64,000 bases of DNA from M55B174 sp034716235 (GTDB lineage Bacteria; Patescibacteriota; Minisyncoccia; CAIUEV01; JAHKAQ01). The position numbers and the translations under genes are program-made. A model generated the notes under the pieces. That model made no database searches. It saw only the letters and a list, made by a program, of their open reading frames with translations, and was not told the origin of the DNA. The stretch spans positions 1 through 64,000 of the forward strand of contig JAYEHH010000032.1 of the NCBI GenBank assembly GCA_034716235.1, in the 5' to 3' direction. Of this stretch, positions 18,099 through 27,772 are shown in pieces (within the stretch, counting starts at the first letter, position 1; each line of letters begins with the position of its first letter).

Positions 18099-18548
18099 TT
18101 ATTTGTCCTTCTTAGTATTTATTCTGCACGAATCAATGAGCTTGATTGCGTCTTGGTAGCCAAGAAATCTACCACCAACAACCTGTTTGTCTGGTCTATC
18201 ATCAAAATAATGTTCTCCAAAATCACGAATCTCTTTTTCTATTGTTGAATTTATTGTAATAGTTTCATTTGATAGTTGGCATAGAATTTTATGGTCTTCC
18301 TCACCATTCTCAACCGATTCGACCATGCCTATTGGCTCCACATCTATAGTATCTCCTGAAGTGAGTGATTTTGATGTTATCACGTAGCAATCAAGTTGAT
18401 CTCCGTCGCCACTAATCGTATCTAACAAAAAACCATAGGCATAAGGATAGGGCTTGTACACTTTTTTTATTCCTATCTGTTCAAGTGTTTGCTCATTATA
18501 GATAGGTCTTTGATCTGTTCCCGCGTCTACTTCAATAAATGCTTTCAT
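18099..18548 (-). CDS. Soluble inorganic pyrophosphatase (family I), short
   Basis: 149 residues. The core YPYAYGFLLDT-x3-GDGDQLDCYVI matches the family I PPase signature DGDPLD, with the metal-binding aspartates present. VEPIGMVESVENGEEDHKIL corresponds to RPIGxxxMxDEGExDxK, keeping the second Asp and Lys but with Glu at the position of the first Asp. It hydrolyses PPi to phosphate in the cytoplasm. It is shorter than the E. coli enzyme (~175 residues), lacking some N-terminal sequence. It lies between gltX and the NadD-like gene on one strand. The Glu substitution leaves some doubt about activity. Confidence 0.75.
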   Translation of the reverse strand: MKAFIEVDAGTDQRPIYNEQTLEQIGIKKVYKPYPYAYGFLLDTISGDGDQLDCYVITSKSLTSGDTIDVEPIGMVESVENGEEDHKILCQLSNETITINSTIEKEIRDFGEHYFDDRPDKQVVGGRFLGYQDAIKLIDSCRINTKKDK

Positions 18549-18610
18549 AAAATGTTGTTAGAAGTTTTTAAAAAATTTTGCTACAACTACTTATCACACA
18601 AACCTTTAAC

Positions 18611-20104
18611 CTACCCCACCATTTTCATCGCCTCCTCAATTCTTTCTAGGGTCTTATCTTTCCCTAAAACCCAAGCACATTCAAAAGGGCTAGGACTTTT
18701 CTGTTGTCCTGTTAAAGCAACCCTTAATGGCCATAGCAATTCGCCCTTTTTTTCTTTTGCTACCTCCAGCAATTTATTTTCAAGAGATTGAATAGTGTAT
18801 TCTTTCTCAGGGATATTATTTATAGTCTCTTTTGCTTTCTCTAGATTTTTAATAATAGTTTGATTATCCATATCTTTCCATTTTAGCAAATCCTTAGAAT
18901 AATCAATTTTTTCCTCAACTAAATATTCTATATCTTCTAGTAATTCTGAAAGCTTGCTGATTCTTTCTTTTTGGATAGTGATGACTTTCTTTAGTTTTGT
19001 CTCATCCATGATTATATTTTGCTCTTTAAGATATTTTTTGGCGACTTTAAACAAATGATCAACGCTAATTGCTTTTAAATATTGAGAGCCTACCCAGTCT
19101 AGGTGCCCATAATCAAATTTGGCTCCGGCCTTATTAATTTTTTTGATATCAAATTGGTCAATTAGCTCTTGTTTAGAAAAAATTTCTTGAGTTGTTTTAG
19201 GATTCCACCCTAAAAGCGCGATATGGTTTAAAATTGCTTGGGGAAGATAACCCTTTTTGATAAAATCACGAATTCCCACATCGCCATCTCGTTTACTTAA
19301 TTTCTTTCCGTTCATGTTGAGGAGTTGGGGCAGATGACCGAACTTAGGAATTTTCCAACCAAAGGCTTGATAAATTAAAATATGTTTAGGAGTTGAAGAT
19401 AGCCACTCCTCTCCTCTTAAAATATGAGAGATTTTCATTAGGTGATCATCAACTACTACTGCTAAGTGATAAGTTGGATAACCATCAGATTTTAACAATA
19501 TTTGGTCATCAACCAGCTTGTTTTCAATTGCTATTTTGCCTCGAATTAAGTCATTGAATTCGGTTGTTCCTTCTGCCGGCACGTTTAAACGGACAACGTA
19601 GGGTTCTTTTTTCCTTAATCTCTCTTCAATTTCGCTTTTAGGCAGATGGAGGCAATGTTTATCATACTTGGGAGCTTGTTTTCTTTTTTGCTGCTCTTTC
19701 CTCATTTTTTCCAATCGTTGAGGAGAACAAAAGCAGTAATAGGCCTGCCCTTTGTCAATTAGTTTTTGAACATATTTTCTAAAAATAGCTAATCTTTTAG
19801 ATTGAATGTAATGTCCGTAATTTCCCTTTTCAACTATTTTATCCTGAGCATCTAAATCTATTCCTTCATCCCATTCAAGCCCAGCCCATTTTAACGATTT
19901 AATTAAATCTTCGGTTGCCTTTTCTACGAAACGATTACGATCAGTATCTTCTAAACGAACTATAAACTGGCCGTTATTTTTTTTGGCGAAAAGAAAATTA
20001 GTCAGGGCGGTACGTAGAGTGCCAATATGAGTAAAACCGGTAGGAGATGGAGCAATCCTAACTCGTATTTTGGGTGACTGGTTAGAAGAGTTTAAAGTTT
20101 TCAT
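18611..20104 (-). CDS. gltX: Glutamyl-tRNA synthetase
   Basis: 497 residues. Class Ib synthetase with RIAPSPTGFTHIGTLRTAL (HIGH-equivalent HIGT near residues 26-29), RLEDTDRNR, and KLSKRDGDVGIRDF (KMSKS-equivalent). It charges tRNA-Glu, and often tRNA-Gln, with glutamate; which applies cannot be decided because no gatCAB or glnS is in view. The length and C-terminal anticodon-binding helical region are normal for bacterial GluRS. It is separated by 37 bp from the upstream exchanger gene. Confidence 0.95.
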   Translation of the reverse strand: MKTLNSSNQSPKIRVRIAPSPTGFTHIGTLRTALTNFLFAKKNNGQFIVRLEDTDRNRFVEKATEDLIKSLKWAGLEWDEGIDLDAQDKIVEKGNYGHYIQSKRLAIFRKYVQKLIDKGQAYYCFCSPQRLEKMRKEQQKRKQAPKYDKHCLHLPKSEIEERLRKKEPYVVRLNVPAEGTTEFNDLIRGKIAIENKLVDDQILLKSDGYPTYHLAVVVDDHLMKISHILRGEEWLSSTPKHILIYQAFGWKIPKFGHLPQLLNMNGKKLSKRDGDVGIRDFIKKGYLPQAILNHIALLGWNPKTTQEIFSKQELIDQFDIKKINKAGAKFDYGHLDWVGSQYLKAISVDHLFKVAKKYLKEQNIIMDETKLKKVITIQKERISKLSELLEDIEYLVEEKIDYSKDLLKWKDMDNQTIIKNLEKAKETINNIPEKEYTIQSLENKLLEVAKEKKGELLWPLRVALTGQQKSPSPFECAWVLGKDKTLERIEEAMKMVG

Positions 20105-20141
20105 TTGTTTAACTCAATCGAAAAAAATTAAATAGAAAAAA

Positions 20142-21095
20142 CTATCCCCTTATTACTGCAAAAGTAATATAGCTAATATAGGTGAGAATAAATATAGCTC
20201 CCTGCCATCTTTCTAGAGTACGCCTTTTCCCAATAAAAATAAAAATAAAAAGTAAAAAACTAGATAAAATGACCATCCCCAAATCAACATTACTATTAGT
20301 CTGAAAAGCTAGAGGGGCTACGGTGGCACTAATTCCTAAAACCCATAAGAGATTAAAGATGTTGGAGCCAACAATATTACCAATAGCAATTTCAGCATTT
20401 TTTTTGTAAGCGGCTACTGCCGAAGTGGCTAGTTCCGGTAGAGAAGTACCAATGGCTACAATAGTTAAACCAACCAAAGTCTTGCTTAACCCTAAAAGTT
20501 CAGCAAAATGAATAGCTCCATTAATAATCCACTTACCTCCAAGAGTTAGACCAACTAGGCCAATAACAATAAAAATGATTGATTTAAGAGTACTAAATTC
20601 TTTTATGTTATTCTTGTCCTTCCCACCTATTTTGGCTATTCCAAAGGTATAATAAATAAAAATAATAAAAAGCACGAATAAAACTAACCCGTCAATTCTA
20701 GAAAGAACGGAAATCTCCATTTTATCAATTAATAAATCGTTAGCTAGGACACCTACTAGCAGAGCAGCCAGTAATGAAAAAGGTATTTCTTTCCAAACGG
20801 TATTTTTTTTGATAGCTAGGGGATAAATTAATGCTGAAACTCCTAAAATTAAAAGAACATTAGAGATATTACTTCCAAAAACATTGGCGATGGCTAGTTC
20901 TGTTTCGCCGGATCCGGTAGCGAAAAGGTTAACCAGTAATTCTGGAGCAGAAGTTCCAAAGGAAACAATAGTAAGCCCAATAACTATATTAGAAATTTTC
21001 AATTTTTTAGCAACAGAGGCTGATCCATCAACTAAAAGACCAGCACCTTTAATTAAAGCTACAAAGCCTAAAACGAAAAGAACAGTAATTAACAT
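20142..21095 (-). CDS. Cation/Ca2+ exchanger (CaCA family, YrbG-like)
   Basis: 317 residues, about ten hydrophobic helices. The two inverted alpha repeats of the CaCA superfamily are clear: IVGLTIVSFGTSAPELLVNL with IANVFGSNISNVLLILG in the first half, and LVGLTIVAIGTSLPELATS with IGNIVGSNIFNLLWVLG in the second. The GTS-x-PE and GSNI-N motifs contain the ion-binding Glu and Asn residues. It likely exports Ca2+ in exchange for Na+ or H+ at the cytoplasmic membrane. It is divergent from the 89-residue protein gene. Confidence 0.92.
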   Translation of the reverse strand: MLITVLFVLGFVALIKGAGLLVDGSASVAKKLKISNIVIGLTIVSFGTSAPELLVNLFATGSGETELAIANVFGSNISNVLLILGVSALIYPLAIKKNTVWKEIPFSLLAALLVGVLANDLLIDKMEISVLSRIDGLVLFVLFIIFIYYTFGIAKIGGKDKNNIKEFSTLKSIIFIVIGLVGLTLGGKWIINGAIHFAELLGLSKTLVGLTIVAIGTSLPELATSAVAAYKKNAEIAIGNIVGSNIFNLLWVLGISATVAPLAFQTNSNVDLGMVILSSFLLFIFIFIGKRRTLERWQGAIFILTYISYITFAVIRG

Positions 21096-21318
21096 TCAGA
21101 TATATTAAAAATTAGGTGTTTAATTATTATCTTTCTCCTAGGATTACTTTGATTTCTTTTTTCCATATTGATAAATATTAAAAACTAAAAAGCAAATTCT
21201 TTTTGCAAATTTATTGTTATTATACTACCGTTTACCTTTTTGTAAAATTTTAATTTTATTTTATTTTTAAAATCTGCTATGCTTTGAAAGGAAAAATTTA
21301 ATTATTAAACTAAAATTT

Positions 21319-21588
21319 ATGGCTTATTCATTGGAAAATCCTAAGAGATTTAATAGGATACCCGATCATATTTTTGAGAGAATAGCATATAACGCTTTGA
21401 ATATGATAGAGAAAGACAAAAAAGCCGAAGCCTTGAAAGTGTTAGAAGATGAAAAATTTAGAAAAAAAGCTACTCAATTCTGGGAAGGAAAATTTATTGG
21501 AGATGATTCAACAAAAGCCGAGATTGAATTGGCAAAGGGATTAAAAATAAGATTGGAAGAAGAGCTTAAAGACAATGATTTAACTTAA
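21319..21588 (+). CDS. Small hypothetical protein
   Basis: 89 residues, charged (many K and E), predicted helical, without membrane segments or a recognised motif. It is a stand-alone gene: an extended -10 element (TGCTATGCT, 21275-21283) is 35 bp upstream of the ATG, and a strong bidirectional terminator follows at 21615. It is convergent with the 23S gene. The compact promoter-to-terminator unit supports real expression. Function unknown. Confidence 0.65.
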   Translation: MAYSLENPKRFNRIPDHIFERIAYNALNMIEKDKKAEALKVLEDEKFRKKATQFWEGKFIGDDSTKAEIELAKGLKIRLEEELKDNDLT

Positions 21589-21614
21589 TAAAGATTATAG
21601 ATATTTTTTAAACT

Positions 21615-21663
21615 AAAAAAGCCCGCCTCACTATTTAAAAAAATAGATAAAGCGGACTTTTTT
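21615..21663. terminator. Bidirectional terminator between the 89-residue protein gene and 23S rRNA
   Basis: A stem of GCCCGCCTCACTATTT pairs imperfectly with AAATAGATAAAGCGGAC, flanked by A6 on one side and T7 on the other, so it has a U-tract in both directions. It lies 30 bp past the plus-strand stop and 30 bp past the 3' processing stem of the minus-strand 23S transcript. Confidence 0.85.
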
Positions 21664-21692
21664 CAATTCTCTAAAGTAATATAATCTCCGTA

Positions 21693-21707
21693 AATTAGCT
21701 AAAAACA
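21693..21707 (-). other. 3' arm of the 23S processing stem
   Basis: This 15-nt segment is the exact reverse complement of 25416-25430, just outside the other end of the 23S gene. The two would pair to form the long terminal stem cut by RNase III in 23S maturation. Together they fix the approximate mature ends. Confidence 0.8.
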
Positions 21708-22001
21708 AATTAATTGCGGTAAACGATCTATTAGTAATGCTTGGCTGAACGTGTTACCACGCTTACACCTACATCCTATCAACCTCGTCATCTTCGAGGA
21801 GATCTAAGCCTAATCTTGGGTTGGGCTTCGCGCTTATATGCTTTCAGCGCTTATCCACATCCGACTATAGCTACCCAGCAATGCCCTTGGTAGGGACAAC
21901 TGGTACACCAGAGGTCGATTCATCCCGGTCCTCTCGTACTAGGGATGAGATCCCTCAAGCTTTCTCGCGCCTATGGAAGATAGGGACCAACCTGTTTTAC
22001 A

Positions 22002-22033
<32 letters not shown>

Positions 22034-22048
22034 TTGGCGAACAGCCAA

Positions 22049-22095
<47 letters not shown>

Positions 22096-22732
22096 AGTAG
22101 CGAACAGCCTCGTCTATATGAGCTATCGGAGGCTACCACTCTGTTATCCCCGGGGTAACTTTTATCTGCTGAGCTTCCGCGATCCTACGATCCACGGTCG
22201 GATCACTAAATCCCGCTTTCGCGACTGCGCGACCTATAAGTCTTGCAGTAAAGCCGGCATCTGCTTTTGCGCTATCAGTCCGATTTCCATCCGGACCTAG
22301 CCGACCTTTGTGAACGACTCCGTTACAATTTGGGAGTCGAGCGCCCCACTCAAACTACCCACCAGACACTGTTCCCGAGCTGGTGTTTAGTTACCTCTGG
22401 TAAATTTCACTGTTTCACATTTAATCAAGAAATCCCCAAAACATAGCTAAACATCAGCTCAAGGTTAGAACTACACGATTCACAGGGTGGTATTTCACTG
22501 ATGACTCCATCTATCCCAAAGGATAAATCTCAAAGTCTCCCACCTATACTGAGCAATAAATTGTATAGATCAATGTCAAGCTGTAGTAAAGCTCCACGGG
22601 GTCTTTCCGTCTTTCCATAGGCAAACGGCATCTTTACCGCTACTGCAATTTCACCGGGTCCTTCGTTGAGACAGTCTCCAAGTCGTTACCCCATTCGTGC
22701 AGGTCTGAACTTACCAGACAAGGAAATTCGCT

Positions 22733-23085
22733 CTGTTTTGTTAATCTTTATGTCACCATAAAGCACGGACTATATCTTTCCGCTAAATTTAAGTCAAAAA
22801 ATTTAGGCGGATTCAGCGTTTAGTCTCTGAGGATTCTAAAAATCTTTTTTAGTCTTTCCTGCTGATTATCTGGCACCTCGGATCTTTTCCGAGAATTACT
22901 GATAACTTTTTTACTTGGCATAGCTTTATAAAAATCTATGGAATAACTATACCATAGTAGTCTCAGATTTTCCAGATTTTCCAGCATATAGCTGAATGTT
23001 TTAGGACATCTTAATAATTTAAGATAGGCAGCGTTAATAATATAATTGTTCCAGTCCTTTTGGAATCTAAATATTAAATTCCAAA
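22733..23085 (-). other. ORF-less group I self-splicing intron in 23S rRNA (site L1931)
   Basis: The exon is interrupted exactly after CTAAGGT (U1931 in E. coli numbering) and resumes with AGCGAATTTCC, so the insertion follows a U and ends in G as group I introns require. The catalytic core is visible: Q (AATCAGCAGGAAAG, 22854-22867), R (CTCAGAGACTAAACG, 22817-22831) and the canonical S sequence AAGATATAGTCC (22767-22778). R and S can form P7. At 353 nt there is no room for a homing endonuclease and none is encoded. Known bacterial L1931 introns include those of some Thermotoga. The I-CeuI recognition region surrounds the site. Confidence 0.92.
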
Positions 23086-23323
23086 ACCTTAGAACAATTA
23101 TAGTTATTGCTGACGTTCACCGGGGCTTCAGAGATTGGCGTTAACCGCTCTCGTTAACCTTCCGGCACTGGTCAGGGGTCAGCCCCTATACATCCCCTTA
23201 CGGGTTAGCAGGGACCTATGTTTTTGATAAACAGTCGCCCGGAGTCTTTAGCTGTGGCCGACGAATGTACTGAATGGTGAATCCGAACTAGATAATTATC
23301 TGGTTCGGATTGTATGTGGGTTA

Positions 23324-23500
23324 TTAATATTTTATTATGCTTTCTAACAAAGCGTTGCTAGGGTGCATAAAACGGTGACAATCGTCCAAAGTAGAAAGCC
23401 TATTAAAGGCATCTCTGCTAGGCCAATTGCCGTGCTCATCATCTTCTTTGTTCTTCCTTTCATATTGATCCTCCTCCTCTAATTTCAATTTAAAAAACAT
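23324..23500 (-). CDS. Alternative 58-codon frame overlapping the membrane peptide
   Basis: ATG 23500 to TAA 23324 in another frame of the same insertion, giving a hydrophilic 58-residue product (MFFKLKLEEEDQYERKNKED... ending ALLESIIKY). Its ribosome binding site is weak (AAGGTAAG, about 13 bases upstream). Because the strong Shine-Dalgarno serves the 39-residue frame, this longer frame is the less likely gene, but overlapping or coupled translation cannot be excluded. No family is recognised. Confidence 0.2.
   Translation of the reverse strand: MFFKLKLEEEDQYERKNKEDDEHGNWPSRDAFNRLSTLDDCHRFMHPSNALLESIIKY
23344..23463 (-). CDS. Putative 39-residue membrane peptide encoded inside the 23S insertion
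   Basis: ATG at 23463 to TAG at 23344. The start is preceded by GAGGAGGAGGATCAAT, an ideal Shine-Dalgarno with about six bases of spacing, in a genome segment where such sites are rare. The peptide starts basic (MKGRTKKMM) and then has one hydrophobic segment of about 22 residues (MPLIGFLLWTIVTVLCTLA), so it would be a small N-in membrane peptide. Size and architecture recall type I toxin or small regulatory membrane peptides, but no homologue is recognised. Translation would have to use precursor or excised rRNA, or a separate transcript. A 58-codon frame (23324-23500) overlaps it. Confidence 0.45.
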   Translation of the reverse strand: MKGRTKKMMSTAIGLAEMPLIGFLLWTIVTVLCTLATLC

Positions 23501-24822
23501 AATTTACCCACACTTACCTTTTTTATTTTTTCTCCTTTCCTAAATCCATTTAGATTTCTTGGATTTAGATTTTAAAGTTCAATTCACCATTCAGTACACT
23601 GTCGGCAGGCCTTATCCCGAAGTTACGGCCGCTATTTTGCCGAGTTCCTTAACGAAGGTTCTCCCGTTCACCTTGGGCTACTCGCCCTACCCACCTGTGT
23701 TGGTTTAAGTACGGATTAAACCTAAATATTTTCACAAAGCTTTTCCAGGAAGTCTATTCGCTCGAATCTGTTCCACTTGCGTTTCACATTTTTCCGCACC
23801 TTTTAAAAAGATGAAGAAACGTCAAACCATTAAGACGCTCAAGTTAGCTGACTTCGCACTTTGCTACAACTTAGATTTAAGTCAAGGAATATTAACCTTG
23901 TGCCCATCGACTACGCTTTTCAGCCTCGCCTTAGGACCGACTAACCCTGGGCTGATTATCATCGCCCAGGAAACCTCAGGTTTTTGGTGGAAAGGAATCT
24001 AACCTTTCTTGCGGTTACTCATACCAACATTCTCTCTTCCATTAGCTCCACTAAAACTCACATTTTAGCTTCACAGCGCATGGAATGTTCTCCTACCCCG
24101 CCATACTCTAAAAAGAATATGACAGCCATAGTTTCGGTACTATGTTTGAGCCCCATTATATCTTCGGCGCGGAACGACTAGACTAGTGAGCTGTTACGCA
24201 CTCTTTAAAGGAATGGCTGCTTCTAAGCCAACCTTCTAGCTGTTTAAGAAGTTCTACATCCTTTTCCACTTAACATAGATTAGGGACCTTAACTAATGGT
24301 CTGGGCTGTTTCCCTTTCGTAAATGAAGCTTAGCCCCCACTTACTGACTCGTTAGACTTGTATATTGGAATTCGGAGTTTGGTTGAGTGCCCTAGACAAA
24401 AGTCATGGATACTCATTCAGTGCTCTACCTCCAATACCAACTATCTAACGGCTATACCTAGATATATTTCGGAGAAAACCAGCTATCGCCGAGTTCGATT
24501 AGCATTTCACCTCTAACCACAGCTCATCCCAGCGTGTTGAACGGCGCTTGGGTGCGGACCTCCACCGCTTTTTAAGGCGGCTTCATCCTGGCCATGGCTA
24601 GCTCACTCGGCTTCGGGTCTGACCCTAACGACAGGGGGCGCCACTTAAGACTCGCTTTCGCTGCGGCTCTTCCGCCTAGACGGATTAACCAAGCCGTTAA
24701 AATCAACTCGTTGGTTCGTTCTGCAAAAAGCACGCGGTCACCGGCTCAAAAAAAACTTGAGCGGGCTCCCACTCGTTGTAAGCACACGGTTTCAGAAACT
24801 ATTTCACTTCCCTTTCGGGATA

Positions 24823-24864
<42 letters not shown>

Positions 24865-25412
24865 AAAGTGTATTTAGTCTTACCGGGTTAGTACCGGCAA
24901 ATTCACCTGGAATTTCTCTAGTTCCAGGCTACTCAAGATAAAATAACTCAGAGTGATTAATTGTTTTCGCCTACAGGACTTTTACCTTCTAAGGTAAGCC
25001 TTTCCAGGCATTTTTGGCTAACAACTAATGCTTTTTACTCTGCCAATACTAAAAGTTGTAAAAGCACAATAAAATTATACTTTTACAATTTCAGTTCGGA
25101 CGCTATTGAACTTATTACCCTCAGTAAAAACTGAGTTTGGACTTTTCCCCGTTCGCTCGCCGCTACTTAGGGAATAACTATTGTTGTTTTTTCCTTCGGC
25201 TACTAAGATGTTTCAATTCGCCGAGTATGCTTTTTACTCCTATGTATTCAGAGTAAAATTCTATTCAAAAATGAATAGAGGGTTTCCCCATTCGGAAATT
25301 CCCGGATCAAAGCTTGCTTGACAGCTCCCCGAGACTTTTCGCAGCCTGCTACGCCCTTCATCGCCACTTTGTACCAAGGCATCCACCATATGCTCTTATA
25401 ACCACAATTTAT

Positions 25413-25678
25413 TAGTGTTTTTAGCTAATTCACAAAGATTATTTGTAAATTAATTGCAATCACTTAAATACCATTTTGCCTAATAATTGTTTTTAACCAC
25501 AATCTCCAAACAACTATTATTAAAATAAATTGTTAAAGTCCATTATGTGGCCTAAAAGGTAGTTTTTAAAAATAAAAACCGCTTTTCAAGCCGCTAATTC
25601 TTTAAAATAAATTAGACCCAAAAACTAGCCAAGGAACAGCTCTTAATAAATTCTCAATAAAATAATACTATAAAAATT
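25413..25678 (-). other. 23S rRNA leader (precursor 5' flank)
   Basis: About 260 nt between the promoter and the mature 5' end. It contains the 15-nt arm 25416-25430 that pairs with 21693-21707. A GCGGCTTGAAAAGCGG stretch around 25582-25597 can form a weak hairpin. I see no tRNA, 16S 3' end or open frame here. Confidence 0.6.
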
Positions 25679-25706
25679 ATTATAGCAATAAATAAGTTAG
25701 TGTCAA
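25679..25706 (-). promoter_or_regulatory. Consensus promoter for the solitary 23S gene
   Basis: On the minus strand, perfect TTGACA (25706-25701) and perfect TATAAT (25684-25679) are separated by 16 bp, with TGC just before the -10 (extended -10). This is the strongest promoter match I found in the window and fits a stable RNA gene. It lies in the gap between atpC and 23S. Confidence 0.9.
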
Positions 25707-25770
25707 CTGAATGTAAACCAACCTCTAATCTCTAAATTAATAAATAGACAATTCAGAGCTTATAATTTCT

Positions 25771-26205
25771 TTATCCTCTCCGCCTCTTCTTCAACACCTT
25801 AAGCTTAACAAGCTCTTTTTTTAATCTAGCCTCCGCTTCAACGGTAGCAACTTTAGAAATATTTTCTTTATTTTTCAAAGCCTCTTCGGCTTCTGCCTTA
25901 GCTTTTAAAATTAATTTTTCGCTCATCTCTTCAACCCTATCAGCCGAGTTGGCAAAGATACTCACTTCGTCATTATCTACCTCTACGAATCCTTCCGTGG
26001 TAACCAAAAATGATTTTTCACCCCCGGCTTTCTTTTTTAGGTAAATTTCCCCAAGGCTAATAACCCCCACTAACGATTCATGCCCGGGCAGAATGGTAAT
26101 CTGACCTACCGTGGTTGGAAGAGTTATTTGACTTATTTCTTCACTGTAAACTACTTTTTCTGGAGTAACTATTTTAAACTGGATTGTCTTTGAATCTTCA
26201 GACAT
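25771..26205 (-). CDS. atpC: F1 ATP synthase epsilon subunit
   Basis: 144 residues. N-terminal beta-sandwich FKIVTPEKVVYSEEISQITLPTTVGQITILPGHESLVGVI is the standard epsilon signature. A C-terminal helical hairpin (ADRVEEMSEKLILKAKAEAEEALK) follows, which in other species inhibits ATP hydrolysis. Last gene of the atp operon, 29 bp after atpD. Normal length. The 23S promoter lies just downstream. Confidence 0.93.
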   Translation of the reverse strand: MSEDSKTIQFKIVTPEKVVYSEEISQITLPTTVGQITILPGHESLVGVISLGEIYLKKKAGGEKSFLVTTEGFVEVDNDEVSIFANSADRVEEMSEKLILKAKAEAEEALKNKENISKVATVEAEARLKKELVKLKVLKKRRRG

Positions 26206-26234
26206 AAAAATTTAAAATTATAGAAAATTTAAAA

Positions 26235-27668
26235 TTATTTCTTTTTCTCTTGTGCCTTTTTATTCCCATTCTCTTTTCTTTTATCCTTACCATTTTTATC
26301 TTTCTTTTTTATCGGCTCGGCAATACTCCCCTGCATATAGAAATCCTGTTCGTTTTTGTCGTCATAGCGACCTTCTAGAATTTCCTTAAAACTTCTCACG
26401 GTATCTTCTCTTTTAACGTAAACTCCGGGAGTTCCAGTAAATTGTCTAGCAACCTGAAATGGCTGAGAAAGGAATTTCTGAATTTTGCGAGCTCTATTTA
26501 CAATTAGTTTATCTTTGTCGGATAATTCATCCATACCCAAAATAGCAATAATATCTTGTAAATCTTTGTAGCGTTGTAAAACTCGTTGAACCTCAAGAGC
26601 CACTTCATAATGTTCTTTACCAACTATGTTTGGATCTAGAATAGAAGAGCTAGAATCTAATGGATCAACCGCTGGATAAATTCCCAATTCTGTTAAAGAA
26701 CGAGAAAGAGTAACCGTTGAGTCAAGATGGGAGAAAGTTGTGGCGGGGGCTGGATCGGTCATATCATCGGCTGGCACATAAATTGCCTGGATGGAAGTAA
26801 TGGATCCTTTTTTGGTAGAAGTAATTCTTTCTTGTAACAATCCCATTTCTTCTGCCAAGGTTGGCTGATAACCAACCGCCGACGGAATTCTTCCTAAAAG
26901 AGCTGATACCTCTGAGCCAGCCTGAGTAAATCGGAAAATATTATCAATAAAGAGAAGAACATCTTTTCCAGCTTGATCTCTGAAATATTCAGCCATAGTA
27001 AGTCCAGTTAGTCCTACCCTGGCCCTTGATCCAGGAGGTTCATTCATTTGTCCAAACACTAAAGTAGTGTTAGCTAAAACTCCAGATTCTTCCATTTCTC
27101 TATAAAGATCATTCCCTTCTCTGGTTCGTTCTCCTACTCCAGCAAAAACTGAGAAGCCACCATGCTGAGAAGCAATATTGTGAATCAATTCTTGAATAAT
27201 TACCGTTTTACCAACACCAGCTCCTCCAAACAGTCCTACCTTGCCACCCTTCATAAAGGGACAAATTAAATCAATAACCTTTATTCCTGTTTCAAAAACT
27301 TCTACTTTGGTTGATTGATCGGTAAATTTAGGGGCTGGACGATGGATAGGTAGAGTTTTTTCTTGAGAGACTTCTCCCTTTTTATCAATGGGGTTGCCCA
27401 GAACATCAAACATTCTTCCTAAGGTTGGTTCTCCGACAGGGACAGTTATTGGTTTGCCAGTATCAATTACTTCCATCCCTCGCTTTATTCCGTCCGTAGA
27501 TCCCATAGCTACGGTCCGCACCCTTTCGGCTCCTAAATGTTGCTGGACTTCAAGCACCAATTTTCCTTTTTCTAATTTAATCTCTAAAGCATCTAAAATA
27601 GCGGGAAGTTTTTCTCCAAAAAGAACATCTACCACTGGTCCGATTACTTGAACAATTTTACCGGTCAT
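26235..27668 (-). CDS. atpD: F1 ATP synthase beta subunit
   Basis: 477 residues. Catalytic subunit with P-loop GGAGVGKTVIIQELI, GERTREGNDLYREM, Walker B VLLFIDNIFRFTQAGSEVSALLGR and the DELSD loop. It makes ATP in the F1 hexamer with AtpA. A lysine-rich extension of about 25 residues (KKKDKNGKDKRKENGNKKAQ) at the C-terminus is not in standard AtpD (~460-470) and may be disordered. A 186-bp spacer with repeats separates it from atpG. Confidence 0.96.
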   Translation of the reverse strand: MTGKIVQVIGPVVDVLFGEKLPAILDALEIKLEKGKLVLEVQQHLGAERVRTVAMGSTDGIKRGMEVIDTGKPITVPVGEPTLGRMFDVLGNPIDKKGEVSQEKTLPIHRPAPKFTDQSTKVEVFETGIKVIDLICPFMKGGKVGLFGGAGVGKTVIIQELIHNIASQHGGFSVFAGVGERTREGNDLYREMEESGVLANTTLVFGQMNEPPGSRARVGLTGLTMAEYFRDQAGKDVLLFIDNIFRFTQAGSEVSALLGRIPSAVGYQPTLAEEMGLLQERITSTKKGSITSIQAIYVPADDMTDPAPATTFSHLDSTVTLSRSLTELGIYPAVDPLDSSSSILDPNIVGKEHYEVALEVQRVLQRYKDLQDIIAILGMDELSDKDKLIVNRARKIQKFLSQPFQVARQFTGTPGVYVKREDTVRSFKEILEGRYDDKNEQDFYMQGSIAEPIKKKDKNGKDKRKENGNKKAQEKKK

Positions 27669-27772
27669 AAGGTTAAGTTAAAAGTTAAGGTTAAGTTATA
27701 AAGTTCATAAATGATAAAAAATAATTTTCAATTTTCAATTCACAATTTACAATTAAGGAATATCTTTTTTAC

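Larger units (their letters stand above)
23267..23597 (-). other. Intervening-sequence-like insertion in 23S rRNA (helix 63 region)
   Basis: An insertion in the expansion-prone helix near E. coli position 1720, bounded by a perfect 16-bp inverted repeat (23267-23282 and 23582-23597). CCGAC and GTCGG extend the stem outward across an internal loop. Such stems are typical of intervening sequences excised by RNase III, leaving fragmented 23S. The ~300-nt interior contains a near-perfect palindrome at 23280-23311, a smaller hairpin at 23541-23567, and short open frames on the rRNA-sense strand, one with an ideal Shine-Dalgarno. It does not encode the classical S23 four-helix IVS protein. It lacks group I core sequences. 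Confidence 0.8.
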
